This document shows positions 22,201-29,845 of a stretch of 33,082 nucleotides of DNA, piece by piece. Origin of the DNA: Actinomycetota bacterium (GTDB lineage: Bacteria; Actinomycetota; Coriobacteriia; Anaerosomatales; JAENZW01); the NCBI GenBank assembly GCA_016841065.1, contig JAENZW010000009.1, forward strand, positions 1-33,082. The letters are read 5' to 3'. Position numbers and translations under genes: made by a program. The notes under the pieces are model-generated. The model searched no databases. It was not told where the DNA came from and saw nothing but the letters and a program-made list of their open reading frames with translations. Position 1 is the first letter of the stretch; every line of letters starts with the position of its first letter.

Positions 22201-24776
22201 CGACTGCCAGCGGCTGCACCAAATGTCACTCCGCCGATATGAAGACCGAGCACTTCAAACCCACAGTCGGACCGGTGTCGTGCGTTGAGTGTCACGAGAC
22301 GAAGGTCGACGGCTTCACAGCCGCGTGGGACAAGTCATGCGATGCATGCCATACCTCGCGGCACGGCAATCAGAACGCGCGGCACGTCTCAACGCGCTCC
22401 GACTGCGGAGACTCCGGTTGTCACCCGACTGCGGACGTGAGCGACATACACGATGGGACGCCGACATCAGGCGGTCCGGGAGGCGGCACGACCGTCACTG
22501 AGACCCTATTCACGGGTGGCTTCGAGCCGGGGAACTTCAGCGCATGGACGTCTGCATCCGGTTGGACCGTGCGAAACGACCAGAAGCGTTCGGGTTCGTA
22601 TGCTGCGCGTCAGGACACAACCAATCTCTCCACACTGGAGAAGCGAGCCAGCGCTTCCGGTCTTGCCAACCTCACACTCACGTTCTGGCTCAAGGGCAAC
22701 AACAACACGGAGGACGCCGACTGGGTGCGTGTATACGCGACTTCGAACAGTGGGGGCACGTGGACTCAGGTATCGGAGAAGACCCTCGGCGATCGCAACA
22801 GCTCTTGGACGCAGATCACGGTCGCCATCCCGGACGCCTACGCGTCCTCCGGATTCGGCTTCCAGATTCGTGCGTCGGTGAGTAGCATCGATGAATGTCA
22901 GTACGTGGACGACGTCTTGCTCACCGGCGGCCGCTACACGCCGCCGCAAACGCCTTCGCCGCCGACTGCTGGCTGCGAGAAATGCCACACGCCGACCACT
23001 ACTCCATCTTCGACGGATTGCGGTACTGCTGGCTGTCACCCCGGGCTGACCGGTGGCCATCACGAGATACACAACGCAGCTGCCGCGAATCCGACGGGCT
23101 GTGGCGGATGCCATTTCACGTACCTCGATGACGAACACCTCAACCTTGGCTACACGTGTGCTACGTGCCACGACTCTACGAGCCAGGCGGTCCAGGACGC
23201 GATCGCCGCGGGCAAGCGGACATGCGTTGAGTGCCATCCCGACAATCACTACGAGTCCGAGCAGCGTCGCTTCGAATTCAACCCCAACAACAGTTCGATG
23301 CACCGTGCAAGTGCTGATCTGCCAGGCATGCGAGACTCCTTTGTGGTGAACGGCATCACTCGCACCTGGACGCGGCCGAGCACGAGCAGCTTCCTCAAGA
23401 GCGGGTGGACCTACGACTCCGTCGTGGCCTGCTCGGACTGCCACACCTACTCCGGCGCCGTCGGGCCGCATGGCGCGACCATGCAGGTCAACATCGACCC
23501 CGCATACACGGGCGACTACGGCACGGCCACTCTCAGTAGCTACTCTGGAATCATCTGCACGAAGTGCCACACGAGCTTCAGGCCGATGAACGGCGTGCAC
23601 GACGAGGGCGACCACGACGGCAGCGATGGCCGATGCGTCAACTGCCACACGCAAATCCCGCACGGCTGGTCGATGCCGCGACTCCTTGCGTACTCGAGCG
23701 ATCCCGCGCCCTACAACTCGTTGAAGCTTCGCGGGATCCGCGTCAACAACTACTCGCCGTCGTACCACTGGGACGAATCAAACTGCGCGGCCGCTTGCGA
23801 TGATCATGGCAGCTCGGTCACGGGGGCATGGCCCTCCGGCGCTCCGCTGCCGCCACCTGAGTACGGCACGATCACCGGTCGCGTGACAACCAGTGATGGC
23901 GTTGGCATCCTGGGCGCCCTTGTCGAGATTGCGGGCGAGGGCACTACGCAGACTGATGCGTCCGGCTACTTCACTATCTCGAGCTACGTCGGTAGCACGC
24001 ACGTCACGGCCGCGGCCCCCAACTACACGGCTGCCTCCTCGACTGTCATAGTCGTGAAGGATCAGACCGCCACGCTCGACTTCGCACTCACCTACGCGCC
24101 GACGATGGGGAACATCACCGGTACTGTGGTGAGCTCGACGAGCGGCGCCGCCATCTCCGGCGCCACCGTGAGTCTCAACAACGGTTCATCTACGACGACA
24201 GCGGCCGATGGCGCGTACACGCTCGCAAACGTCACGGCAGGCACGTACACGATGACGGTCACGAAGACCGACTACACGACATGGACCGGCGCGGTCACGG
24301 TCGCCGCAGCCCAGACGACTACCCAGAACGTCGCGCTGGCTTCGGCTGGAACCACCAACCTCGCCCTCGGCAAGACATTCAACGCGACCGACTGGGAGAA
24401 CTCGACATACGCGCCGGACAAAGCAGGTGACGGCAGTACGTCGACGTTCTGGTGGTCCGACAACCGCGGCTACTACCGGGCGGCCGAGTCGATCTGGGTC
24501 GATCTAGCGAGCCAGTATCGAGTCGGCAAGGTTGAGATCGTCTGGTACGGCAACTACTGGGCAAGGGATTACAAGGTCTACGTCTCCAGGGACAACAGGG
24601 CTTGGGACAGGGTCTACGAGACCTCCAGCGGCTCTTCGGGCACGAAGACGATCACCTTCAGTGGCAGGGATGCGCGTTACGTGAAGGTGGAGTGCCGAAG
24701 GGCCGGAAGCTCTGGAAACACGGGCTACGGCATGGCGGAACTCAGGGTGTTCGAGTCGACATCCGGAGGCAACTAG
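19209..24776 (+). CDS. Giant secreted cytochrome with about 50 possible hemes and discoidin-like domain
   Basis: 1855 residues. The ATG at 19209 follows GGAGGAG (19191-19197, spacing 11) and a signal peptide (IVFACALASAIALSALLPTLAAA). I count 41 CXXCH, eight CX4CH (CNTSGCH, CVNSSCH, CEQSGCH, CDSSGCH, CVSAGCH, CGNTGCH, CGDSGCH, CGTAGCH) and one CX3CH (CSGQCH). Approximate layout: heme region 35-1090; a jelly-roll CBM-like domain 1098-1241; seven more CXXCH 1254-1537; two carboxypeptidase-regulatory-like domains 1552-1631 and 1632-1714; an F5/8 type C (discoidin) domain 1716-1855. Many hemes are followed 10-15 residues later by EH, DYH or IH, plausible distal ligands. The domain mix suggests binding to wall glycan or an extracellular surface, with a long heme wire. 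Its N-terminus is shared with the 17862 protein and its second heme region with the 7044 protein. Frame intact; followed by a hairpin. Confidence 0.93.
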   Translation: MGHVRKIVFACALASAIALSALLPTLAAADPPAAPFETNEECLGCHDLATGSGAFTKVDFGASTVDLNNCRPCHWKRSHFEHGLNVQCNTSGCHVGFPTRTVFWYSRTYTPYGYFNSAASIYTDPATLHRIHVNGSWPETLKVANNYCDSCHAPAACKACHSATPAHDPHATPTYPAVGYQQAIGTYTYGTYNAITTPATCVNSSCHDRAGARAGATKPFIPFCGSCHPANIDTHGYDTVDHVADVGSAIDPMGGTCGSCHSMDLLSEHEKSSSAPSGRGCATCHPNPRNSFEAWEQGCEQSGCHAVGSPQQKHLNAAGGHVPAAGNDICFDCHDGTDLPSIHVAATTTTPLGEFSGCNVCHRPDADVLSNDCAVCHFTFEGHYDGTLHTSTWTLSGCDSSGCHTTRDLMGVHQEQNPAFTCQGCHGSGVEEVVAAIATGDTACGACHGGVTQTEGHRAVHWSSPLLQDATGPHYSYWTGSAGTQPTGDCAGCHVSNLVDEHLGIYDAETGNPIRLPRQSDTGEALDCATCHDSEDISVQAAILGGFTTCEACHAVHGPIQDVHASNFVDTPEYDCGLCHESNLANEHNGSFTVVTPGGTALTGCDVCHAYYETPRGTEVQNAISQTNDTRCSACHAAYHGGAGASHTANTTPSIEGCGDCHDDDPDTDGMDVTVVHAGAAAGPCSVCHANPARVPDIATKTAECASCHAASGTDYHRNMSVHASPDAALCSGQCHHQNPDVTAIHPACTTCHTVVDTENQDTSCTNCHLIQGVDYHPNFTEHHTPVDAGSTDCARCHETTDIRELHVTNGCETCHTGECANCHTPHGGMGGGYLLRGTQCSVCHTTSGTDYHLGAGAKHTFEGIDPSCVSAGCHASNSLPEAHEAHLARYPQYADTCALCHLNDDSGRIDWSTASADCSSCHEVHGDIDAIHQAPGSQACVDCHETADVRDIHPACDTCHNGTTDTSGTTACGNTGCHVGYVPPDPNHYPAAPHAATTASGCTKCHSADMKTEHFKPTVGPVSCVECHETKVDGFTAAWDKSCDACHTSRHGNQNARHVSTRSDCGDSGCHPTADVSDIHDGTPTSGGPGGGTTVTETLFTGGFEPGNFSAWTSASGWTVRNDQKRSGSYAARQDTTNLSTLEKRASASGLANLTLTFWLKGNNNTEDADWVRVYATSNSGGTWTQVSEKTLGDRNSSWTQITVAIPDAYASSGFGFQIRASVSSIDECQYVDDVLLTGGRYTPPQTPSPPTAGCEKCHTPTTTPSSTDCGTAGCHPGLTGGHHEIHNAAAANPTGCGGCHFTYLDDEHLNLGYTCATCHDSTSQAVQDAIAAGKRTCVECHPDNHYESEQRRFEFNPNNSSMHRASADLPGMRDSFVVNGITRTWTRPSTSSFLKSGWTYDSVVACSDCHTYSGAVGPHGATMQVNIDPAYTGDYGTATLSSYSGIICTKCHTSFRPMNGVHDEGDHDGSDGRCVNCHTQIPHGWSMPRLLAYSSDPAPYNSLKLRGIRVNNYSPSYHWDESNCAAACDDHGSSVTGAWPSGAPLPPPEYGTITGRVTTSDGVGILGALVEIAGEGTTQTDASGYFTISSYVGSTHVTAAAPNYTAASSTVIVVKDQTATLDFALTYAPTMGNITGTVVSSTSGAAISGATVSLNNGSSTTTAADGAYTLANVTAGTYTMTVTKTDYTTWTGAVTVAAAQTTTQNVALASAGTTNLALGKTFNATDWENSTYAPDKAGDGSTSTFWWSDNRGYYRAAESIWVDLASQYRVGKVEIVWYGNYWARDYKVYVSRDNRAWDRVYETSSGSSGTKTITFSGRDARYVKVECRRAGSSGNTGYGMAELRVFESTSGGN

Positions 24777-24819
24777 AGGCGATTCGCGGTAAGGGATTCG
24801 GGCCCATTTGACGAAGAAT

Positions 24820-24852
24820 AGGGGTGTGGAAGGCAAACGCCTCCGCACCCCT
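24820..24852 (+). terminator. Stem-loop terminator after the giant cytochrome
   Basis: AGGGGTG...CACCCCT outer arms with an inner AGGC/GCCT and GG/CC give a long stem (24820-24852, one bulge and one G-T pair) around the loop AAAC, 43 bp after the stop. The T-run is poor. Between it and 24993 a weak TTGCAC (24937-24942) / CATACA (24961-24966) pair, 18-bp spaced, may be a promoter for the next genes. Confidence 0.65.
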
Positions 24853-24992
24853 TCGTGCGCGAGGGCAACACGCGTCTCTATCAGCGCGAATATGACGTAG
24901 TCGTGGCTTCTTGCGTGATAGACTGGATTGGGGTTCTTGCACGCATGCCATAGGACCGTGCATACATCAGCCGTGCAGTGCCGGGAGGGTCT

Positions 24993-26450
24993 TTGGCCGA
25001 GCTCGAGGTCGTCACTGGCGACATCGACGTCATAGGGGAGATTGCCGAAGAGACGGACGATGGGCGACGTTCGAAGCGCCCGCTCATCCTCCTCCTTCTG
25101 CTCCTGCTTCTCCTTTGCGGGATCACTTCCATCGTGGACACGTGGGTCTCCTACAAGCCGGATGTCGCCCGGTTCGTCGCGCGCAACGTCGAGTGCCTTC
25201 AGTGTCACACGGAGCTCATTCCAGATATGAGTCAACCCTCGGTGCACAACCCCTTCCTCACGAAGGAGTGCACCGTTTGCCACACGCCCCACGGCAAGGA
25301 AGTCGAGCGGACCATCTTCGCCGGTGGTTCGAAGACCTGGGGTCGCGTGCGCACGCTCGTCGAATGGCTGCCGCTCAAGTGGATCATCTCGTTGTACGAC
25401 AGCGTTGCCGGAGTGAAGCGTAGCGATGAGGGTGGCGAGATCGTTAGCACGGAAACGCGACAGGTGAAGGATGTCGAATCGAATCTCGTTCTCCCCGAGA
25501 CAGAGTTGTGCTGGGTGTGTCACGGCAACCTGGGTCCTCAGGCCGTCATGCCGTATCCGCACAATCCCTTCGAGCGGGGATTCTGCACCAACTGTCACGA
25601 CCCTCATTCATCGGACTTCCGCACTCTGCTGGTGCAAGACGAACGCGATCTGTGCGTGACGTGCCATCCCATGGGGCCGCAGTTGTCGCGAGCACAGGTT
25701 CACCCTCCGGCCGGTCAGCGCTGGTGCACGAACTGTCACGACCCTCACGCCTCCAACTGGCGAGGAATCCTCGTCAGCAACCAGAAGGACCTGTGCTTCA
25801 CGTGCCATCCGAGCGTGGCTCCGTTGAGCCTCAAGGCGGTACAGCACAATCCGTTCGCCTACGACAACTGCACCGGCTGCCACGAACCTCACGGCTCAGA
25901 CTACCAGCCGTTGCTCATCACCTATCAGCCGGACCTCTGCTACTTCTGCCACGGCGGTATCCGATACGACTTCCTGAAGGCCAGTCACCACCCGGTCGGC
26001 TCGCAGTTCCTGAACTGCACCGGCTGTCACAACCCTCATGCGACGGACTATTCGGCATTGCTCGTCGCGCGAGACAACCAGCTGTGCTTCACATGCCATG
26101 CGTACCCGGTCCAGGCGACATATGATGGTTCGTCGCACTGGCGCGAGCGACTGCTGTGTGTCGAGTGTCATACTCCCCATGGCTCCAACTTTGCACCCAT
26201 CCTGCGAGACACGAACCCCGACCTTTGTCTGAGGTGTCATTCTAGGTACGAAGGAAACAACAAGCACCCGGTGCGTCCTGTGTACTACGATGTGAATGCG
26301 GCGACGGGACTTACATGCTCGTCGACGTGTCATGATCCACACGGAACCACCAAGAACTACATGCTTCGCAACTACCGCTTTCCGAAGGATGGCAACTGCG
26401 TGATCTGTCATGCCGCGACAAAGGGTGGCAAGGTCGGCGTCAACTACTGA
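24993..26450 (+). CDS. Membrane-anchored multiheme cytochrome with doubled CXXCH motifs (14-15 hemes)
   Basis: About 485 residues. I favour the TTG at 24993, which has GGGAGGG at 24983-24989 (short spacing); an in-frame GTG at 24978 lacks a ribosome site. A basic stretch and Leu-rich membrane helix (LILLLLLLLLLCGITSIVDTW, about 31-51) anchor it, with the rest outside. Canonical hemes in order: CLQCH, CTVCH, CWVCH, CTNCH, CVTCH, CTNCH, CFTCH, CTGCH, CYFCH, CTGCH, CFTCH, CVECH, CLRCH, CVICH, plus CSSTCH (CX3CH) before the last. Most come as pairs of the doubled-CXXCH type, one reading CTNCHDPH or CTGCHEPHGSDY and the next DLCFTCH, with a period near 55 residues, so it looks built by internal duplication. 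Inferred role: electron relay from membrane to wall. The next gene starts 26 bp downstream. Confidence 0.92.
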   Translation: MAELEVVTGDIDVIGEIAEETDDGRRSKRPLILLLLLLLLLCGITSIVDTWVSYKPDVARFVARNVECLQCHTELIPDMSQPSVHNPFLTKECTVCHTPHGKEVERTIFAGGSKTWGRVRTLVEWLPLKWIISLYDSVAGVKRSDEGGEIVSTETRQVKDVESNLVLPETELCWVCHGNLGPQAVMPYPHNPFERGFCTNCHDPHSSDFRTLLVQDERDLCVTCHPMGPQLSRAQVHPPAGQRWCTNCHDPHASNWRGILVSNQKDLCFTCHPSVAPLSLKAVQHNPFAYDNCTGCHEPHGSDYQPLLITYQPDLCYFCHGGIRYDFLKASHHPVGSQFLNCTGCHNPHATDYSALLVARDNQLCFTCHAYPVQATYDGSSHWRERLLCVECHTPHGSNFAPILRDTNPDLCLRCHSRYEGNNKHPVRPVYYDVNAATGLTCSSTCHDPHGTTKNYMLRNYRFPKDGNCVICHAATKGGKVGVNY

Positions 26451-26476
26451 CACAAGCAACGGAGGACGCAAGCGAT

Positions 26477-27622
26477 ATGCCCCGAATCTCCCTCGCTGGA
26501 TTCAAGGATCCTGCGCGTCGCCCTCGCTACCTGATCTGGACCGTGGCTGCGGTCTTGGGCCTCGCGATTGTGGTCGTCGTTGCCCTCGGCGTCACGTCCA
26601 CGTACTGGTTCTGCGCAAACGGCTGTCACAAGGTACAGGACGACACGATTACCGCATACAATCACTCTTCGCACGCGGAGATCTCGTGCATGGCCTGTCA
26701 CATGCCGGTGAACTCCAACCCGGTCACTTTCCTTCTGCACAAGGCCGAGGCGCTCGGCGAACTCTACCTGACGGCCACCAACAGCTACGAACTGCCGTTG
26801 AATGGTGCATCGAAGCTCGCCCTCGAGATGGACTCCGCGCAGTGCACGCAGTGCCATGGTCCCAACAGGCAGTTCACGCCGAGCGTGGGGATCATCATCG
26901 ACCACGCCGTCCACACGGACGAGGACATCACGTGCACGGTGTGCCACAACCGTGTCGCCCATCTCGAGGATTTCGATCTCGTGCTCAAGGATCCCGGCAC
27001 CGGTGAACAGAACCGAAAGCACGACGACTTCATGACGATGACGTCGTGCTTCCGCTGTCACAGCCAGGAAGAAGGGGGACGCGCTCCCGGCGGCTGCGAC
27101 GCGTGTCACCCCGCGGATTTCGAACTGAAGCCTGCGAACCATCTCGAGCCGGGCTTCTACGAGCGCGGGGGTGACTCGGCCGGGCACGCGAGCCTTGCCC
27201 TTGCGTCGAGGGATGCAGCCGCGGAGCAGACGGCGACCGCGGGTGAGGCCGCCACGGACGCCGCCGGGGAAGAAGAGCTTGTGCCGCCGCGCGAGATATT
27301 CTACTGCGGTACGTGTCATGCAGAGTCGTTCTGCGAGGACTGTCACGGCATCTCCATGCCGCACCCTGGGGATTTCGCGAAGGGACACGGCGATGTCGGC
27401 AAGAGCACTCCCGGCGTGTGCGCGAACTGCCACGCGAAGGGTGGAGCCAGCGTGAAGGGTCTGGAGTTCTGCAATTCATGCCATCATCCGCAGGGTGATC
27501 CGACCAAGGCGTGGATACCGCAGCACTTCACCGTTGTCCTTGAGACTGGCGCCGACGCTTGTTTCGACTGTCACAATCCGACATACTGCGCCGAGTGCCA
27601 CGTGGCCGGAATCGTGAAGTAG
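26477..27622 (+). CDS. NapC/NirT-like membrane-anchored multiheme cytochrome (11-12 hemes)
   Basis: 381 residues. The ATG at 26477 is preceded by GGAGGA (26461-26466). One N-terminal membrane helix (residues about 19-40) is followed at once by FCANGCH (CX3CH) and CMACHMP, the arrangement seen in NapC/NirT/NrfH-like quinol dehydrogenases. Nine or so further sites follow: CTQCH, CTVCH, CFRCH, CDACH, CGTCH, CEDCH, CANCH, CNSCH, CFDCH, CAECH. An Ala/Glu-rich linker (about 232-265) splits the protein. The C-terminal half has YCGTCHAESFCEDCHGISMPHPGDF, a module shared with the proteins at 31017 and 31973. Inferred role: quinol oxidation and electron entry to the surface cytochromes. The first heme as CX3CH rather than CXXCH is unusual and is repeated in the 31973 protein. 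Confidence 0.9.
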   Translation: MPRISLAGFKDPARRPRYLIWTVAAVLGLAIVVVVALGVTSTYWFCANGCHKVQDDTITAYNHSSHAEISCMACHMPVNSNPVTFLLHKAEALGELYLTATNSYELPLNGASKLALEMDSAQCTQCHGPNRQFTPSVGIIIDHAVHTDEDITCTVCHNRVAHLEDFDLVLKDPGTGEQNRKHDDFMTMTSCFRCHSQEEGGRAPGGCDACHPADFELKPANHLEPGFYERGGDSAGHASLALASRDAAAEQTATAGEAATDAAGEEELVPPREIFYCGTCHAESFCEDCHGISMPHPGDFAKGHGDVGKSTPGVCANCHAKGGASVKGLEFCNSCHHPQGDPTKAWIPQHFTVVLETGADACFDCHNPTYCAECHVAGIVK

Positions 27623-27669
27623 GGGAGCTTGCCGGTCACCCAAGCGTCTTGCACGCCGAAGGAGCCCAC

Positions 27670-28374
27670 ATGTTCGACAGAATCACACGCTGGCTCGCCT
27701 ATGCTGTGTTCGTCCTCATCCTGGCCATCCTCACGCTGGCCTTCTACATAGTGTGGACAGGGGTGTTGAGGCCGCAGCCGCCGCGAACGTACATCGAGCG
27801 GGATCTTTCGCGACTTGAGAGCGTGGTCGAAGCCAAGCCTCAGGTTGCAGAGGGTTGGCGCGACTATCTGAGGACCCTTACTGCGGCAGGGATGTACTCG
27901 AAGGCCCATCGGGTTGCTGACGAGGCACGCTCCGTGCTCGCGAGCGATTCCGCCACTATCGACATCGAGGAGGCGCGCATCTACCTGGCCGAAGCAGACG
28001 TGGAGACCGCACGCACGACCGTCGACACTGCAATCAGCAGCCAGGAAGACGCGCTCGACCGCAAGCTGGCCGAGCTGAATGCGCAGGGAATCCGGGTGGA
28101 ACGCTCGTACATCCAGGGTGGCGAGACCCTCCTGGAGGCCTACATCCTCAAGGCGCAGATACTCTCGGTGCTCGAGGAGTGGGAGGATGCCGCAGCGGCG
28201 TACTCCCAATCGCTGGAGATGAGCCCTGCAATGGCGGACGTTCTCGTTGCGCGCGGCTTCGTCTATTTGAAGCTCGAAGACACATCGAAGGCGAAGAAGG
28301 ACTTCGACAGAGCACTTCAGTTCGATCCCGAACTCGAGACAGCGAAAGCCGGACTTAAGGAGATCGGACAGTGA
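27670..28374 (+). CDS. Membrane-anchored TPR protein (second copy of TPR-NHL-cytochrome module)
   Basis: 234 residues, the same length as its counterpart at 3828. The ATG at 27670 has AAGGAG at 27659-27664. A single membrane helix covers about residues 9-31 (LAYAVFVLILAILTLAFYIVW), followed by a helical exported part with TPR-like units (WRDYLRTLTAAGMYSKAHRVA; AYILKAQILSVLEEWEDAAA; ADVLVARGFVYLKLEDTSKA; KDFDRALQFDPELE). No catalytic or heme motif is present. It lies 47 bp after the NapC-like gene and overlaps the NHL gene by 4 bp (GTGA). The repeated gene order points to a shared assembly or docking role with the adjacent NHL protein and secreted cytochrome (inference). Confidence 0.88.
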   Translation: MFDRITRWLAYAVFVLILAILTLAFYIVWTGVLRPQPPRTYIERDLSRLESVVEAKPQVAEGWRDYLRTLTAAGMYSKAHRVADEARSVLASDSATIDIEEARIYLAEADVETARTTVDTAISSQEDALDRKLAELNAQGIRVERSYIQGGETLLEAYILKAQILSVLEEWEDAAAAYSQSLEMSPAMADVLVARGFVYLKLEDTSKAKKDFDRALQFDPELETAKAGLKEIGQ

Positions 28375-29633
28375 CGCGCGAGAATCGCGACGAGAACGCC
28401 GGAGCCAACCGAACCAGGATCGTACTGGTTGCGATACTGGTGCTGCTGTTCCTTCTGCTGATTGTGTTGGGGATGTTCACGTTCCGCCTGCTGCGGCCAT
28501 CTGGGGCGCCGGACGCCAAGTCACTGCCTCCGGGCATCGAGTGGGTGCGTTCGATATACGGCTACGGACCCTCAGAGGGGGAGCAGTTCTACCGGCCCAC
28601 AGACGCGGATGTGGCTCCGGACGGGACCATCTGGGGAGTTGACAGGGCGCGCGCACGGATTCTCGGCTTCAATCCGGACGGCTCCTTCAAGCGGATCATA
28701 TCGACGGGCGAGGCGACGCCCAATCAGCCTGGACGAATGTATCTGCCATCGGGAATCTCCACGGATGAAGACGGCAACGTCTACGTGTGCGACTACGGCA
28801 GTGAGAAGGTGCTCGTGTTCTCGCCCGCGGGTGAGTTCCTGCTCGAGTGGCCGGTGCCGTTGCCCACCGACTGTGACGTACTAGGCGAGACTGTCGCGGT
28901 GTGCTCGGCGTACGGCGTCGCGCTTTTCGACAGGCAGGGCACGCTCATCACGTTCTTCGGGACGCGGGGTCCACGCGAGGAGCAGTTCGATCTACCTCAT
29001 GGCATCGCCATCGCAGATGACGGTACGGTGTACGTGTCTGACACCCAGAACAGCAGAGTGAAGGCATACACACAGGGCGGTGACCTGCTGTGGTCAGTCG
29101 GCGAGCGGCGCGGGGTGTCGAGCGAGGCCACGGAAGGCGCCTCGCCGTTCCAGATTCCCTCCGGCATGGTGATTGATGACAACGGGAGGATCGTGCTGGT
29201 CGATCCTTTCGAGTTCCAGCTCATCGTTCTAGACCCGACCAAGGATGGGGAGATCGTCGGGCGGTACGGTGAGTTCGGTGTAGAAGACGGCAGATTCGTC
29301 TACCCCACGGGAGTCGGATACGATCCGTCGCGCGACTGGTTCGTCGTCGCCGACACGACGAACGACCGTCTTCAGGTCGTGCGGATTCCGGGGAGTTCCT
29401 CCAACCCGTTGGCTGCCGTCCGAAGGTTCTTCACGGGTCCGTGGTGGATATGCGCTGTCCCGCTTGCCCTGTTGTTGATCGCTGCGATTGTGGCTTTGAC
29501 GTCGCGCCGCCGCCGCAAAGATGGTGATAGACGGAGAGACGGGGAATTCCCGTCGAGGTCAGATACCACTGATGGTATCGAGGCCACACAAGATAGCGAA
29601 ATCGTTGAAGTCGAAGACCCTTCAAGCCGATAA
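28371..29633 (+). CDS. Membrane-anchored NHL-repeat propeller protein (second copy of module)
   Basis: 420 residues. The GTG at 28371 overlaps the TPR stop and has AAGGAG at 28357-28362. An N-terminal membrane helix (about 21-42, ILVLLFLLLIVLGMFTFRLL) precedes a propeller with NHL blades (YLPSGISTDEDGNVYVCDYG; DLPHGIAIADDGTVYVSDTQ; IPSGMVIDDNGRIVLVDPF; YPTGVGYDPSRDWFVVADT). Unlike the 4529 protein it has a second membrane segment near 356-378 (WWICAVPLALLLIAAIVALT) and a basic then acidic cytoplasmic-looking tail, so the propeller is held at both ends. Three cysteines in one blade (CDY, TDCD, AVCSA) could form a disulfide. Function unknown; its context between a TPR gene and a secreted cytochrome gene parallels 3828-6752. 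Confidence 0.9.
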   Translation: MTRENRDENAGANRTRIVLVAILVLLFLLLIVLGMFTFRLLRPSGAPDAKSLPPGIEWVRSIYGYGPSEGEQFYRPTDADVAPDGTIWGVDRARARILGFNPDGSFKRIISTGEATPNQPGRMYLPSGISTDEDGNVYVCDYGSEKVLVFSPAGEFLLEWPVPLPTDCDVLGETVAVCSAYGVALFDRQGTLITFFGTRGPREEQFDLPHGIAIADDGTVYVSDTQNSRVKAYTQGGDLLWSVGERRGVSSEATEGASPFQIPSGMVIDDNGRIVLVDPFEFQLIVLDPTKDGEIVGRYGEFGVEDGRFVYPTGVGYDPSRDWFVVADTTNDRLQVVRIPGSSSNPLAAVRRFFTGPWWICAVPLALLLIAAIVALTSRRRRKDGDRRRDGEFPSRSDTTDGIEATQDSEIVEVEDPSSR

Positions 29634-29642
29634 GAAGAATGA

Positions 29643-29769
29643 AGGTATCTGAAGCGGTGTCGGATATCACTACCTGGGGTTTTTATTGGCATTCAGCTTC
29701 ACACAAACGGGGGTTTGTGGCACACTTCTGATGGGTGGAGTTCTTGGGGAGAAACCCCGCTTGCGCGGG
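29643..29769 (+). promoter_or_regulatory. Hairpin-rich 5' region of the hexaheme cytochrome gene
   Basis: The gap 29634-29845 begins with a weak terminator-like fold (AGGTA 29643-29647 with TACCT 29671-29675, then TTTTT at 29680-29684). Next is a perfect hairpin CACAAAC/GTTTGTG (29702-29708/29713-29719). Two mutually exclusive stems share cytosines: GGGG/CCCC (29746-29749/29755-29758) and CCCGC/GCGGG (29756-29760/29765-29769). It does not resemble leaders A and B. No convincing promoter is seen, although TATTAT/TATGAT lies at 29806-29814. Confidence 0.4.
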
Positions 29770-29845
29770 TCTCACATTCATGAACGGGAGGGAGGTGTAC
29801 CTGCCTATTATGATGCTGAAATCATTGCTTACGGAAGGAAACAGT

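Noticed and set aside
19209-24776. Heme repeats as a tandem DNA repeat or CRISPR-like array
   Set aside because: Periodicity is at protein level around CXXCH codons with variable spacing; there are no identical DNA repeats with unique spacers and no cas genes.
29702-29719. CACAAACGGGGGTTTGTG as a Rex operator
   Set aside because: The arms are CACAAAC/GTTTGTG around GGGG, inverted relative to TTGTGA-N6-TCACAA and with wrong spacing; it is better described as a hairpin.
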